From the NCBI RefSeq assembly GCF_006974105.1, contig NZ_CP036282.1, positions 3,534,001 through 3,598,000 on the forward strand: a DNA stretch of 64,000 bases, written 5' to 3'. Below are positions 56,376 through 64,000 of the stretch, piece by piece. This DNA comes from Rhodoferax aquaticus (GTDB lineage Bacteria > Pseudomonadota > Gammaproteobacteria > Burkholderiales > Burkholderiaceae_C). Made by a program: the position numbers and the translations under genes. How positions within the stretch are numbered: the stretch's first letter is position 1; each line of letters opens with the position of its first letter. Under the pieces are notes generated by a model. It saw nothing but the letters and a program-made list of their open reading frames with translations, was not told the origin of the DNA and did not search any database.

Positions 56376-57695
56376 TTAAGGCGTTTGAATGCGTTGCAGC
56401 AAGTCTACTGTGAGGAACCCGTCTGCGGGGAGGCCTAGGCTGCGCTGGAACTGGCGCACACCGCGCTGCGTGGCGGGTCCTGCGACACCGTCTGGAGCCC
56501 CCGTGTCAAAACCTTTGGCATTCAGTGCACTTTGCATAGTGAGCACTTGGGACCGCGTCAATGCCTGCAGCTCGCGTGGCCACGGGGTTTGGGGTGGTGC
56601 CCCTCCGCCCAAACGCTGCGCCAGCAAATGCACAGCCAATGCGTAGCTATTGGCATTGTTGTAGCGCAGTACGGTTCTAAAGTTGTTGCCCACCAAGAAG
56701 GCTGGGCCGCGAGCGCCAGCGGGAAGAAAAACTGACGCATCGGGCAAGTTAGACAAAACGCCACCGTCCATGGCCTGCACGCCGTCACGCGCCCAGGCCA
56801 CACTGCTTTGGCGTTGACTTAAGTCCGCACGCGCGTAGTCAAAGCCCGCGGGCAAGCGCACCTCTTGGCCCCACTCCTGCCCAGGCACCCACCCAGAGCG
56901 CGCCAAGAAGTGGGCTGTGGAGGCCATGACATCCGGAAGGCTGCTCCATATGTCTCGGCGGCCGTCGCCATCTGCATCTACGGCGTATGCCAAAAACGTG
57001 GTGGGCAAAAACTGGGTTTGCCCCATAGCCCCCGCCCAGGAGCCCACCATTTGTGCCTTAGAGACTTCTTTGGTTTGCAAAATTTTGAGGGCTGCCATGA
57101 GCTGGCCACGCGCCCACTCTTCGCGCCGGCCTTCAAACCCCAGAGTGGCTAGGGCATCAATGGCGGGAATATCACCCATAAAGCTGCCGTAGCTACTCTC
57201 CATGCCCCAAATGGCCACCAGTACCTCGGCAGGTATGCCATAGCGGGCGGCAATCGCGTCAATGTCTAGGCCCCCGGGCTTGCGCAGTTCCGCCAACTTG
57301 GCGGCTCCACGGCTCACCCGCTGCGCGGAAACTGCAGTGTCTAGATAATCCCACACGGTGCGGGTAAATTCTGGCTGCGCTTTGTCTGCCTCTATGGCGC
57401 GCGGCACAAAGCGCACGTCGCCAAAAGCCGCCTGCAAAGTTGCTTCGTCTATCCCTGCCGCGCGGGCAGACGCACGGAACTTCATTACCCATTGGGTAAA
57501 GGCCTGCTGAGGGTCCGCAGTTGCGACTGGCTCCACAGACGCACCTTGAGCCGCCGGGGAGCTTGGCACAGGTGAACGCTCTGGCGGGCTAGGCACCGAC
57601 GAGACCGAAGCGCAACCTGCCGCAAGCAAGGTGGACAGTAGCAAGCTTGCGTATCTGACGTGGCGCAACTGGATGGTGAAAGACCGAATGTGCAT
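56376..57695 (-). CDS. Lytic murein transglycosylase (MltB type) lipoprotein
   Basis: 439 residues from ATG 57695. Signal with lipobox LAAGC. The SLT_2 domain (about 75-370) contains the catalytic Glu in LVAIWGMESSYGSF, GQTQFLPTTFLAYAVDADGD and NNANSYALAVHLLAQRLG. A C-terminal peptidoglycan-binding helix-bundle follows (LQSALNAKGF-type: MQSALNAKGFDTGAPDGVAG). Works with the NlpC/P60 gene downstream in wall turnover (inference). Confidence 0.92.
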   Translation of the reverse strand: MHIRSFTIQLRHVRYASLLLSTLLAAGCASVSSVPSPPERSPVPSSPAAQGASVEPVATADPQQAFTQWVMKFRASARAAGIDEATLQAAFGDVRFVPRAIEADKAQPEFTRTVWDYLDTAVSAQRVSRGAAKLAELRKPGGLDIDAIAARYGIPAEVLVAIWGMESSYGSFMGDIPAIDALATLGFEGRREEWARGQLMAALKILQTKEVSKAQMVGSWAGAMGQTQFLPTTFLAYAVDADGDGRRDIWSSLPDVMASTAHFLARSGWVPGQEWGQEVRLPAGFDYARADLSQRQSSVAWARDGVQAMDGGVLSNLPDASVFLPAGARGPAFLVGNNFRTVLRYNNANSYALAVHLLAQRLGGGAPPQTPWPRELQALTRSQVLTMQSALNAKGFDTGAPDGVAGPATQRGVRQFQRSLGLPADGFLTVDLLQRIQTP

Positions 57696-57837
57696 ACGCG
57701 TCATTTTCGCCCGACTTTGCATGCCACGCGGCACTGCGTCTGGCGTGTCTTGCGCACTAAAGGGTCATTTCCAAGTGACGCGTGCTGCCCCGCTGCGCGT
57801 CTTTGCCTTTGGCTATCTACGGGATTGAACTTTTTGT

Positions 57838-57864
57838 TTAGCACTCACTCAGACAGAGTGCTAA
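57838..57864. promoter_or_regulatory. CIRCE element (HrcA operator) upstream of rpoH
   Basis: TTAGCACTC (57838-57846), nine-base spacer, GAGTGCTAA (57856-57864): a perfect match to the CIRCE consensus. The right arm runs into TAATAT, a likely -10 (57862-57867), 30 bases before the rpoH start. HrcA binding here would repress rpoH until heat stress. Confidence 0.95.
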
Positions 57865-57895
57865 TATTCAGTTGATGAACACAAGGAGTTCGGCG

Positions 57896-58837
57896 ATGAC
57901 TTTGCAAATGGCGCACTCAAACACGGCGTTGGCGGTGGCGAATCCATGGGCTATGGTGCCTTCTTTGGGCAATTTGGATGCTTATATCTCGGCAGCCAAC
58001 CGCATGCCCATGCTCACATTAGAAGAAGAGCAAGACTTTTCTCGCAAGTTCAAGAACGACAATGACTTGGACGCCGCAGGAAAACTGGTGCTGTCCCATT
58101 TGCGGCTGGTGGTGTCGATTGCACGCCAGTACTTGGGCTACGGTTTACCCCATGGCGACTTGATTCAAGAAGGCAATGTGGGCCTGATGAAGGCTGTCAA
58201 GCGCTTTGACCCAGACCAAGGCGTGCGCTTGGTGAGCTATGCCATGCACTGGATCAAGGCCGAAATTCACGAGTACATCTTGAAAAACTGGCGCATGGTC
58301 AAAGTGGCAACCACCAAGGCGCAGCGCAAGTTGTTCTTCAACCTGCGCTCCATGAAGCAGCGCTACAAGAGTGACGATGCGGCCGCAGACGCAGGCACGC
58401 ACCGGGAAACCCTGAACGCGGACCAAGTGGAGGCAATGGCGCGCGAGCTCAAGGTCAAGCCTGAAGAGGTCATTGAGATGGAAACACGCTTGTCTGGCGG
58501 TGATGTGGTGCTGGACCCCGGCCCGGCAGATGATGGCGAAGATTCTTTTGGCCCGGTGACTTACCTGACGGATACCAGCCACGAGCCGATTGCCATGATT
58601 GAAGCGCACCAGCGTGACATCTTGGCCACCGACGGCATTGCCACGGCACTGGATAGCTTGGACCCACGCAGCCGCCGCATAGTCGAAGAGCGTTGGCTCA
58701 AGGTCAACGATGACAGCTCAGGTGGCATGACCTTGCACGATTTGGCTGCTGAATATGGCGTGAGTGCAGAGCGCATTCGGCAAATTGAGGTAGCCGCCAT
58801 GAAGAAAATGAAGGCAAGCTTGGCGCAATACGCGTAA
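57896..58837 (+). CDS. rpoH: Heat-shock sigma factor RpoH (sigma 32)
   Basis: 313 residues from ATG 57896, preceded by AAGGAG at good spacing (ATG 57872 has none). Region 2 with the core-binding QEGNVGLMKAVKRFDPDQG and RpoH box Q(R/K)KLFFNLR as AQRKLFFNLRSMKQ. Region 4 helix-turn-helix ends ERIRQIEVAAMKKMKA. Directs transcription of chaperone and protease genes. CIRCE upstream and a strong terminator downstream. Confidence 0.97.
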   Translation: MTLQMAHSNTALAVANPWAMVPSLGNLDAYISAANRMPMLTLEEEQDFSRKFKNDNDLDAAGKLVLSHLRLVVSIARQYLGYGLPHGDLIQEGNVGLMKAVKRFDPDQGVRLVSYAMHWIKAEIHEYILKNWRMVKVATTKAQRKLFFNLRSMKQRYKSDDAAADAGTHRETLNADQVEAMARELKVKPEEVIEMETRLSGGDVVLDPGPADDGEDSFGPVTYLTDTSHEPIAMIEAHQRDILATDGIATALDSLDPRSRRIVEERWLKVNDDSSGGMTLHDLAAEYGVSAERIRQIEVAAMKKMKASLAQYA

Positions 58838-58861
58838 AGCAGTTTTCTCACCCGACAATAG

Positions 58862-58893
58862 CCCCTGAAGGTTTTACCCTCAGGGGTTTTTTG
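58862..58893 (+). terminator. Rho-independent terminator after rpoH
   Basis: CCCCTGAAGG and CCCTCAGGGG form a stem with a TTTTA loop, followed by TTTTTTG. It ends rpoH just before the Bug gene, which therefore needs its own promoter. Confidence 0.88.
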
Positions 58894-58911
58894 TTTTTGG
58901 AGTTCTTTTTC

Positions 58912-59904
58912 ATGCGTCGCCATTTGCTTCGACTTACTACACTTTTTATAGCTGCTTGCGCAATGTCTACGGGCGCAAATGCCCAAAATGACAATGTAAA
59001 ACAGGGCAACTGGCCCAGCAAACCCGTGCGTCTGATTGTGGGGTTTCCTGGTGGGTCTTCCCCTGACTTGACAGCACGCGCCTTGGCCGAGCCTTTGTCC
59101 AAAGCGCTCGGTCAAGCGGTGATTGTGGAAAACAAGGTAGGCGCTGGAGGCAACATTGCCGCAGATTACGTGGCCAAGGCCACCGATGGCCACACCCTGG
59201 GCTTGATGATCAACGGCAATATGACGATTGCCAAGATGCTCAACCCCGCCCTGAGCTATGACCCGCTCAAGGATTTGCAGCCTATCAGCCTCATTGGCAC
59301 ATCCCCCCTGGTGTTAACGGCCTCGGCCGCCGTCGCCACGGGCAGCGGACAAGACTTCTTTGTGGCGGCCCGCAATGCAGGCAACAAATGGAGTTACGGC
59401 ACCCCAGGCGTTGGTACCGTGGGCCATTTGGGCATGGAGCTTTTGAAGAGCAAAAGCAATATCGCACCGGTTCATATTCCCTACCCTGGCTACCCGCAAG
59501 TGGCCACGGGCATGATTTCGGGTGATTTGCAGCTGGCGTTACTGCCACCGGCCTTGGCAATGGCACAGGTCAAGTCAGGAAAGCTCAAAGCCATCGGCGT
59601 GACTTCCAGCGTGCGCAGCCCTTTGTTGGCCGATGTGCCTAGCTTGGCCGAGGTCGGCATTCGTGGATTCAATCTGGAGATATGGAACGCGGTAGCCGCA
59701 CCCAAGGCCATGCCAACGGCTGTGGCCAATCGCTTGTCTACGCTGATCAGCGACATCGTACGCAGCCCTGATATGCGCCAAAAGTTGTACCAACAAGGCT
59801 GGCAAGTGGCGGGTACCACAGGCGAGGGGCTGGCCAACCGCATCAAGGCGGACACCGCTTTGCTAGGTGGCATCATTTTGGTAGGCCGCATCAAGGCTGA
59901 GTAA
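58912..59904 (+). CDS. Tripartite tricarboxylate transporter receptor (Bug family)
   Basis: 330 residues from ATG 58912. Periplasmic solute-binding protein: WPSKPVRLIVGFPGGSSPDL, then GHTLGLMINGN and HIPYPGYPQVATGMISGDLQ. Ligand unknown. No tctA/tctB membrane genes nearby, as is common for Bug proteins. The signal peptide LTTLFIAACAMSTGANA is encoded almost wholly by a copy of the local hairpin repeat (58934-58985). Confidence 0.92.
   Translation: MRRHLLRLTTLFIAACAMSTGANAQNDNVKQGNWPSKPVRLIVGFPGGSSPDLTARALAEPLSKALGQAVIVENKVGAGGNIAADYVAKATDGHTLGLMINGNMTIAKMLNPALSYDPLKDLQPISLIGTSPLVLTASAAVATGSGQDFFVAARNAGNKWSYGTPGVGTVGHLGMELLKSKSNIAPVHIPYPGYPQVATGMISGDLQLALLPPALAMAQVKSGKLKAIGVTSSVRSPLLADVPSLAEVGIRGFNLEIWNAVAAPKAMPTAVANRLSTLISDIVRSPDMRQKLYQQGWQVAGTTGEGLANRIKADTALLGGIILVGRIKAE
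58934..58985. repeat. Hairpin repeat copy forming a signal peptide
   Basis: ACTACACTTTTTATAGCTGC, TTGCGCAATGTCTACGGGCG and CAAATGCCC follow the order of the intergenic copies, with arms GCTGCTTGCGC and GCGCAAA. It is in frame within the Bug gene and spans residues about 8-24. Confidence 0.75.
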
Positions 59905-59933
59905 GCAGCCACCCGGCCAGAGGCAGGAGCCCG

Positions 59934-60545
59934 TTAGAGCAGCTGTTTGATGTCAGCTGCCAACACCTGGGCGCCACTGCCGTAGCGGGTAAACAAGCGC
60001 AGATTGCCTTTGGTGTCGTACACGTAGCTGCCGGCTGAATGGTCCATGGTGTAGCTGGTGGGGGTTTTGCCCTCTACCCGCTTGTAGTAGACCTTGAAGT
60101 CTTTGGCCAAGACCTCGAGCTTTTCGGGCGTTGTATACAGTGCCAAAAACGTAGGGTCAAAGCTCTCCATATAGCCTTTGAGCACTACAGGCGTGTCCCG
60201 CTGGGGATCTACCGTTACGAAGATGCCCTGGAGTTTGTCGCCGTCTTTGCCGAGCAGGCGCTTGATCTCGGCCAACTCAAGCATTGAGGTGGGGCACACG
60301 TCCGGGCACTGGGTGTAGCCAAAGAACATGACCACCACTTTGCCTTCAAAGTCCTTCAGCCGACGCAGCTGTCCATTTTGGTCAGTCAGTTCAAAGTCTT
60401 TGGCGTAATTGGCACCTGTGACATCAATCGAAGCAAAGGCGGGCTTGCTGTCCGTACATGCGGTTAGGCCTAAGCCAAACCCTGCAATACCGCTTACCAG
60501 TACTGCATAAGCAGCTACTGATTTAAGAGCATTTCTTCGTTGCAT
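59934..60545 (-). CDS. SCO1/SenC/PrrC copper chaperone
   Basis: 203 residues. N-terminal membrane anchor or lipoprotein leader (LGLTAC), thioredoxin-like fold with the copper motif GYTQCPDVCPTSMLE and distal His in TMDHSAGSYVYD. Delivers copper to the CuA site of cytochrome oxidase. Distal gene of the ctaA-ctaB-SCO string (seven bases after ctaB). Confidence 0.94.
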   Translation of the reverse strand: MQRRNALKSVAAYAVLVSGIAGFGLGLTACTDSKPAFASIDVTGANYAKDFELTDQNGQLRRLKDFEGKVVVMFFGYTQCPDVCPTSMLELAEIKRLLGKDGDKLQGIFVTVDPQRDTPVVLKGYMESFDPTFLALYTTPEKLEVLAKDFKVYYKRVEGKTPTSYTMDHSAGSYVYDTKGNLRLFTRYGSGAQVLAADIKQLL

Positions 60546-60552
60546 AAGTGCC

Positions 60553-61449
60553 TTAGACGAGGTAGTGGTCGATCAAAAGCGCGGCAAACAGTGCGCTTAA
60601 GTGAATGAGTGAAAAGCGAAAGGTGGCTCGCGCCAGTTCATCGGAATAGGCCCGGTACAAACGCAACGCATACCAGCAAAAGCCAATGCTCAAGCCGACT
60701 GCCACAACCAGATAGAGCCACGAGCTAAACCCGTAGATAAAGGGCAGCAAACAGGCCGCAAACAGAATCAAGGTGTACAACAAGATCTGCAAACGCGTGA
60801 ATTCGCTGCCATGCGTCACCGGCAACATGGGGAGACCTGACTTACGGTAGTCCTCCACCCGGTACAGGGCCAAAGCCCAAAAATGCGGCGGTGTCCACAA
60901 GAAGATAATGAGGCACAGAATCAAAGCCTCAGGCCCTACATCCCCGGTCATGGCCGCCCACCCTAAGACCGGCGGCATGGCACCCGAGGCGCCGCCGATC
61001 ACAATGTTTTGGGGCGTCAACGGCTTCAAGATCACGGTGTAGACAATGGCATAGCCCACAAAGGTGGCAAACGTCAACCACATGGTGAGGGGGTTGACCC
61101 AGATGTACAAAACCGCCGAACCAGCCGCACACAAGGCTGCCGAGAACACCAAGGTCTGAATATCCCCTAGTTGCCCGCGCGCAGTGGGCCTCCATGAGGT
61201 GCGTTTCATCTTGGCGTCGATGGTTTTTTCCACAACGCAATTGAAAGCAGCAGCAGCACCGGCCACCAAGTAGATGCCAGCGCAGGCAATGGCCGCAAGG
61301 GCCACTTGGGCAAGGGTCGGCACACCCGGCACGGCCAATACCATGCCAATGAGGGCACAAAAAACTATGAGCTGAATGACCCGCGGTTTGGTGAGCGCGT
61401 GAAACTGGCGAATCACCGACAAAGCGGGGGGCAAGGCTAAGGCTGTCAT
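60553..61449 (-). CDS. ctaB: Protohaem IX farnesyltransferase
   Basis: Makes haem O for the terminal oxidase. 298 residues from ATG 61449, with about nine membrane helices. The prenyl-diphosphate motifs are [19 protein letters not shown] (NxxxDxxxD-type) and [16 protein letters not shown]. Its start overlaps the ctaA stop by four bases (ATGA). Also called cyoE. Confidence 0.95.
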   Translation of the reverse strand: MTALALPPALSVIRQFHALTKPRVIQLIVFCALIGMVLAVPGVPTLAQVALAAIACAGIYLVAGAAAAFNCVVEKTIDAKMKRTSWRPTARGQLGDIQTLVFSAALCAAGSAVLYIWVNPLTMWLTFATFVGYAIVYTVILKPLTPQNIVIGGASGAMPPVLGWAAMTGDVGPEALILCLIIFLWTPPHFWALALYRVEDYRKSGLPMLPVTHGSEFTRLQILLYTLILFAACLLPFIYGFSSWLYLVVAVGLSIGFCWYALRLYRAYSDELARATFRFSLIHLSALFAALLIDHYLV

Positions 61450-62624
61450 GCTGAAGATCTCGATGGGTGCAGCGCGGCTGCGTGCGCCGAAGGGTGAATA
61501 TCCTGGGGGGCAATGCTGCAGAGCATCCTTACAAGCACGACGACCATGGCGCCAGCTCCGGCGGTGTGCAGCACGGCTGCGCCAAGGGGCCAGTCGAGCA
61601 CCACATTGCTTAAGCCCGTGGCAAATTGGAGCACCAAGAGTGCAGCTAAGGCCCGGCCTAAAGATCGGAGTCGATCGGCGCGGGAAGCATGCCATGCCAG
61701 GCTACCCAATGCGATGATGGTCGCCATGGCGAGCAGCCTGTGCATGTAATGAATAGCGGTTAGACCCTGAAACGTGATGGCCTCGCCATGCGCACCTAAG
61801 CCTAGTGGTCGCCACCAGGTAAAGGCGTGCTCAAACTGCATGTCTGGCCACCAGCTGCCTTGGCATTTGGGGAACTCTGTGCAGGCCAGTACCGCGTAAT
61901 TCGTACTGACCCAAGCGCCAGACGCTGCTTGCAACACCAACATAGCTAGGGCCAGCACAACCCACAAACTGCTAACTGAAAGAGGCTGGGTGTTTGGCAA
62001 GGGACTCACTCCGTTCGGAGGTTCTTCGCCCAGATAAGACTGCATGGTCAACAAAGCCAAAAGCAAATACGCCCCGAGCAGGTGGAGGCTCACGATTGCT
62101 GGAAACAGTTTCATAGTGACCGTCAAAGCGCCAAAAGCACCCTGAACACAGACCCATACAAGGCTCAACGTAGGGAGGTAACTCGTCCAAGCTCGCCGTG
62201 GCACTTCTCCTCGCCACAACGCTCTCCAAGAAAAAATCGCTAGCAAAAGAATCAAGCCACCCACACTGGTGGCTAGGTAGCGGTGGACCATTTCAATCCA
62301 CGCTTTGCTATGCGTGACAGGACCTGTTGGCATAGCACTCTGAGCGGCCGATATCTCCTGGTGTGCACCCAGTGGGCTGGCGCTGCCATAGCAGCCAGGC
62401 CAGTCTGGACAGCCCAACCCGCTGTCCGTGAGGCGCGTGAAGGCACCGAAAAGCACGAGATCAAAGGTTAAGAACAAGGTCACCAGACCAAGCGCACGCA
62501 ACTTACCCTGCCAGCTCGCATTGCGATGGGCCCAGGCAACCCACGCCAATGGCAGCGCAGCACATATGGCCCCCACAAGAAGGATGTGGAAAACGGGGGA
62601 CAAGTCGTACAAAGACGTTTCCAT
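61446..62624 (-). CDS. ctaA: Haem A synthase (CtaA/COX15)
   Basis: 392 residues. Oxidises haem O to haem A. Eight membrane helices are expected. [20 protein letters not shown] carries the cysteine pair of this family; haem histidines in [24 protein letters not shown] (SLHLL) and [13 protein letters not shown]. Confidence 0.95.
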   Translation of the reverse strand: METSLYDLSPVFHILLVGAICAALPLAWVAWAHRNASWQGKLRALGLVTLFLTFDLVLFGAFTRLTDSGLGCPDWPGCYGSASPLGAHQEISAAQSAMPTGPVTHSKAWIEMVHRYLATSVGGLILLLAIFSWRALWRGEVPRRAWTSYLPTLSLVWVCVQGAFGALTVTMKLFPAIVSLHLLGAYLLLALLTMQSYLGEEPPNGVSPLPNTQPLSVSSLWVVLALAMLVLQAASGAWVSTNYAVLACTEFPKCQGSWWPDMQFEHAFTWWRPLGLGAHGEAITFQGLTAIHYMHRLLAMATIIALGSLAWHASRADRLRSLGRALAALLVLQFATGLSNVVLDWPLGAAVLHTAGAGAMVVVLVRMLCSIAPQDIHPSAHAAALHPSRSSA

Positions 62625-62634
62625 AGCTAATCGA

Positions 62635-63348
62635 CTAGGGAGCCACAGCGTTAGGTTGACGGCCGGGCTTATCCCAAGCGTTGGAGGCGCGCAGCAGACG
62701 TTCTAGATCGCGCTTAGCTTTGGGTGCGCCATCCTTCAGGTCCAGGTTGGCGGGAAACCGCATCATCCAATTGCCCAAAGGATCGACAACATACAAGTGA
62801 TCTGCCAAACCATGGCCTTGTGCCGGTTCCAACCAGCGTGAAATTGCCTCTCTGTTCACGCGCAGTACCGTTGCATCTTTGAGCCCAGGCTGAATCGCTT
62901 GTGCTACAGGCTCCGCGTCATCGACAAGCCACACCCAGTCCAAGCGGTCCTTCTCCTTCCCTAGCGTCTCGCGCATTTGGCGCTGCATGTATAGATGCTG
63001 GGCGCACTGCGATGCGCACGCACCACTACCAACACTGATCAACAGCCACTGATCCTTAAGCGTCTGCAAGTTAACTCGATCTCCAGAGATAGTTGTGGCG
63101 ACCAGGTCAGGCAAAGCACGCTGGGGTGTAATCAAGTCCCCGTAATTGCGTCTGCCTTCAGGACGAATGACGTAGTAGGTAAAGTAAGAAGCGACAACCG
63201 GACTGGCGCAAATCAGGAATAGCAGCAGCATTTTCCAGCGTCCAACGCGCGTGCGCGCCTGCGTGTCAGTCAAGACGGAATCGGTAGACGGCATCGAATG
63301 TACCGTCATGCCCATAGGGTCGTTATCAGGGGAAGTTTGACGTGGCAT
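62635..63348 (-). CDS. Divergent SCO-like thioredoxin-fold membrane protein
   Basis: 237 residues, 10 bases upstream of ctaA. A membrane segment (about 40-60: MLLLFLICASPVVASYFTYY) then a thioredoxin-like domain. GSGACASQCAQHL keeps the CxxxC spacing of SCO proteins, and the late GLADHLYVVDPLGNW lines up with the SCO segment around DHSAGSYVYDTKGN, keeping Asp-His. Usually annotated as hypothetical or cytochrome oxidase assembly-associated. A copper-handling or thiol-reductase role is inferred. The start could be residue 12 or 14 (Met). Confidence 0.78.
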   Translation of the reverse strand: MPRQTSPDNDPMGMTVHSMPSTDSVLTDTQARTRVGRWKMLLLFLICASPVVASYFTYYVIRPEGRRNYGDLITPQRALPDLVATTISGDRVNLQTLKDQWLLISVGSGACASQCAQHLYMQRQMRETLGKEKDRLDWVWLVDDAEPVAQAIQPGLKDATVLRVNREAISRWLEPAQGHGLADHLYVVDPLGNWMMRFPANLDLKDGAPKAKRDLERLLRASNAWDKPGRQPNAVAP

Positions 63349-63353
63349 GTGGA

Positions 63354-64000
63354 TCAGTCTTTGGGTCTAGAAATTCGGGGGCGGATGATTTGAAACCAAG
63401 CATACAAACCCGCAATAAGCGCCGCCAGCGCGAACCACTGGAATGCGTAGCCGTAGTGTTTGTCAACACCCACGTTGACGACAGGCCAGTGTTGCAGCAG
63501 GCCGCCTGACACTGCGTCTGTTTGCTGCACGCTTATCTCGGTCAAAAGGTCAATACCTGCGGCCGATGCAAACTGCTTGAGATCGACATTTTGCCGGATC
63601 TGTCCCTCAGGCTGGGTGCCCAAGTCATAAAGGGCACCCGGTGGCGGGGTGATTCGTCCAACTAAGACCACAACGCCCGTTGGACTTGCGACTTGAGGTA
63701 CGTCTGCCCGGTTCTCGAAGTTGCGTGGGATCCATCCACGCTGCACCATCACAGATGACTTGCTGCCCTCCAACAAAAAGGGAGTCAGAACGTAAAAGCC
63801 AACGCGTCCCTCCATAGGACGGTTGTCTAGCAAAACGGTTTGTCCGGGTATCCACTGACCACGCAATACAGCGCTCCGATACAAATGACTAACGGGAGTG
63901 TCAGCAAGCAGCTGCGCGTTGTCCAAGGCAGGCTTACTTGCCTGGGCCTCTACTGCAGCCTGGGCGGTCAGCTTTTGCTCTGCCCGCGAGAGCTGCCAAC
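63354..64000 (-). CDS. SURF1 family oxidase assembly protein (5' end outside window)
   Basis: The frame is open to the right edge of the window (about 215 residues visible). Reading in from the edge: WQLSRAEQKLTAQ, then GYVTP-type core as VGFYVLTPFLLEGS, VQRGWIPRNFE, and a C-terminal membrane helix (YGYAFQWFALAALIAGLYAW). Assists haem A insertion into subunit I. Next to the SCO-like gene and ctaA, the usual oxidase assembly string. The N-terminal membrane helix is not in view. Confidence 0.93.
   Translation of the reverse strand, partial: WQLSRAEQKLTAQAAVEAQASKPALDNAQLLADTPVSHLYRSAVLRGQWIPGQTVLLDNRPMEGRVGFYVLTPFLLEGSKSSVMVQRGWIPRNFENRADVPQVASPTGVVVLVGRITPPPGALYDLGTQPEGQIRQNVDLKQFASAAGIDLLTEISVQQTDAVSGGLLQHWPVVNVGVDKHYGYAFQWFALAALIAGLYAWFQIIRPRISRPKD

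Noticed and set aside
60500..60545. Repeat-like AGTAGCTGCTTATGCAGTA in the leader of the SCO gene (minus strand)
   Set aside because: Only the left arm is similar and the right arm and loop are absent; chance similarity in a signal-sequence region is as likely.

Overview
The window reads as a chromosomal segment of a betaproteobacterium of the order Burkholderiales, most likely family Comamonadaceae (Rhodoferax/Polaromonas-like). The grounds are gene order (rplU-rpmA-obgE-proB; pilBCD-coaE-zapD-yacG; secA-argJ; petABC-sspAB; hisBHAFIE-HIT-tatABC; rpoH beside the cytochrome oxidase assembly genes), protein character (Bug-type solute receptor, CNP1-like protein, SspA/SspB, CIRCE-controlled rpoH) and a short hairpin repeat of a kind I recall from such genomes. 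Most of the window is core genome. Accessory material lies mainly between 32.7 and 47.7 kb. There is no rRNA, CRISPR array, complete insertion sequence or prophage, and one tRNA.

Layout. 1-10.3 kb: end of rppH, a CNP1-like secreted protein, proB, obgE, rpmA-rplU (minus), then ispB and the type IV pilus/cell-division unit pilB-pilC-pilD-coaE-zapD-yacG (plus). 10.3-17.2 kb: mutT, a DUF815 ATPase, argJ, secA and an M23 peptidase (minus), with a divergent DciA-like gene. 17.2-32.8 kb: tRNA-Thr, sspB-sspA, the cytochrome bc1 operon petABC, mscL, pdxA, a Nif3-like protein, a membrane-anchored DegS-like protease, then tatC-B-A, a HIT protein and hisE-I-F-A-H-B-C, all minus and read as one long unit starting at hisC.

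32.8-47.7 kb: accessory. A VapBC-type toxin-antitoxin pair with a double palindromic operator abuts hisC where hisD/hisG would be expected. Then come DUF1993, a LysR regulator divergent from a dioxygenase/TIM-barrel pair, a LexA-controlled imuA-imuB pair without dnaE2 nearby, a PhoD phosphatase, a kinase-HDOD-GAF signalling fusion, a small unit with a PD-(D/E)XK-like protein, a BrnT/BrnA pair, a broken flavin-reductase-like gene and a DHH phosphohydrolase. 47.8-57.7 kb: VOC, GNAT, transporters (RhtA-like, NCX-like, Bcr/CflA, EamA), a Gfo/Idh/MocA dehydrogenase and two cell-wall enzymes. 57.8-64 kb: CIRCE-rpoH, a Bug receptor, and the oxidase assembly genes SCO, ctaB, ctaA, a second SCO-like protein and SURF1, which runs off the window.

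The most unusual signals are: (i) a roughly 50-60 bp hairpin repeat in five clear copies, one of which supplies almost the whole signal peptide of the Bug protein and one of which lies inside imuB; (ii) imuAB under a perfect LexA box but without dnaE2 alongside; (iii) the kinase-HDOD-GAF fusion; (iv) a divergent SCO-like protein that keeps the CxxxC and Asp-His pattern; (v) the small PD-(D/E)XK unit at 44.8-45.8 kb. I did not find a clear new multi-gene system. The best candidates are (v) and the LysR/dioxygenase/TIM-barrel locus at 34.6-37.3 kb.
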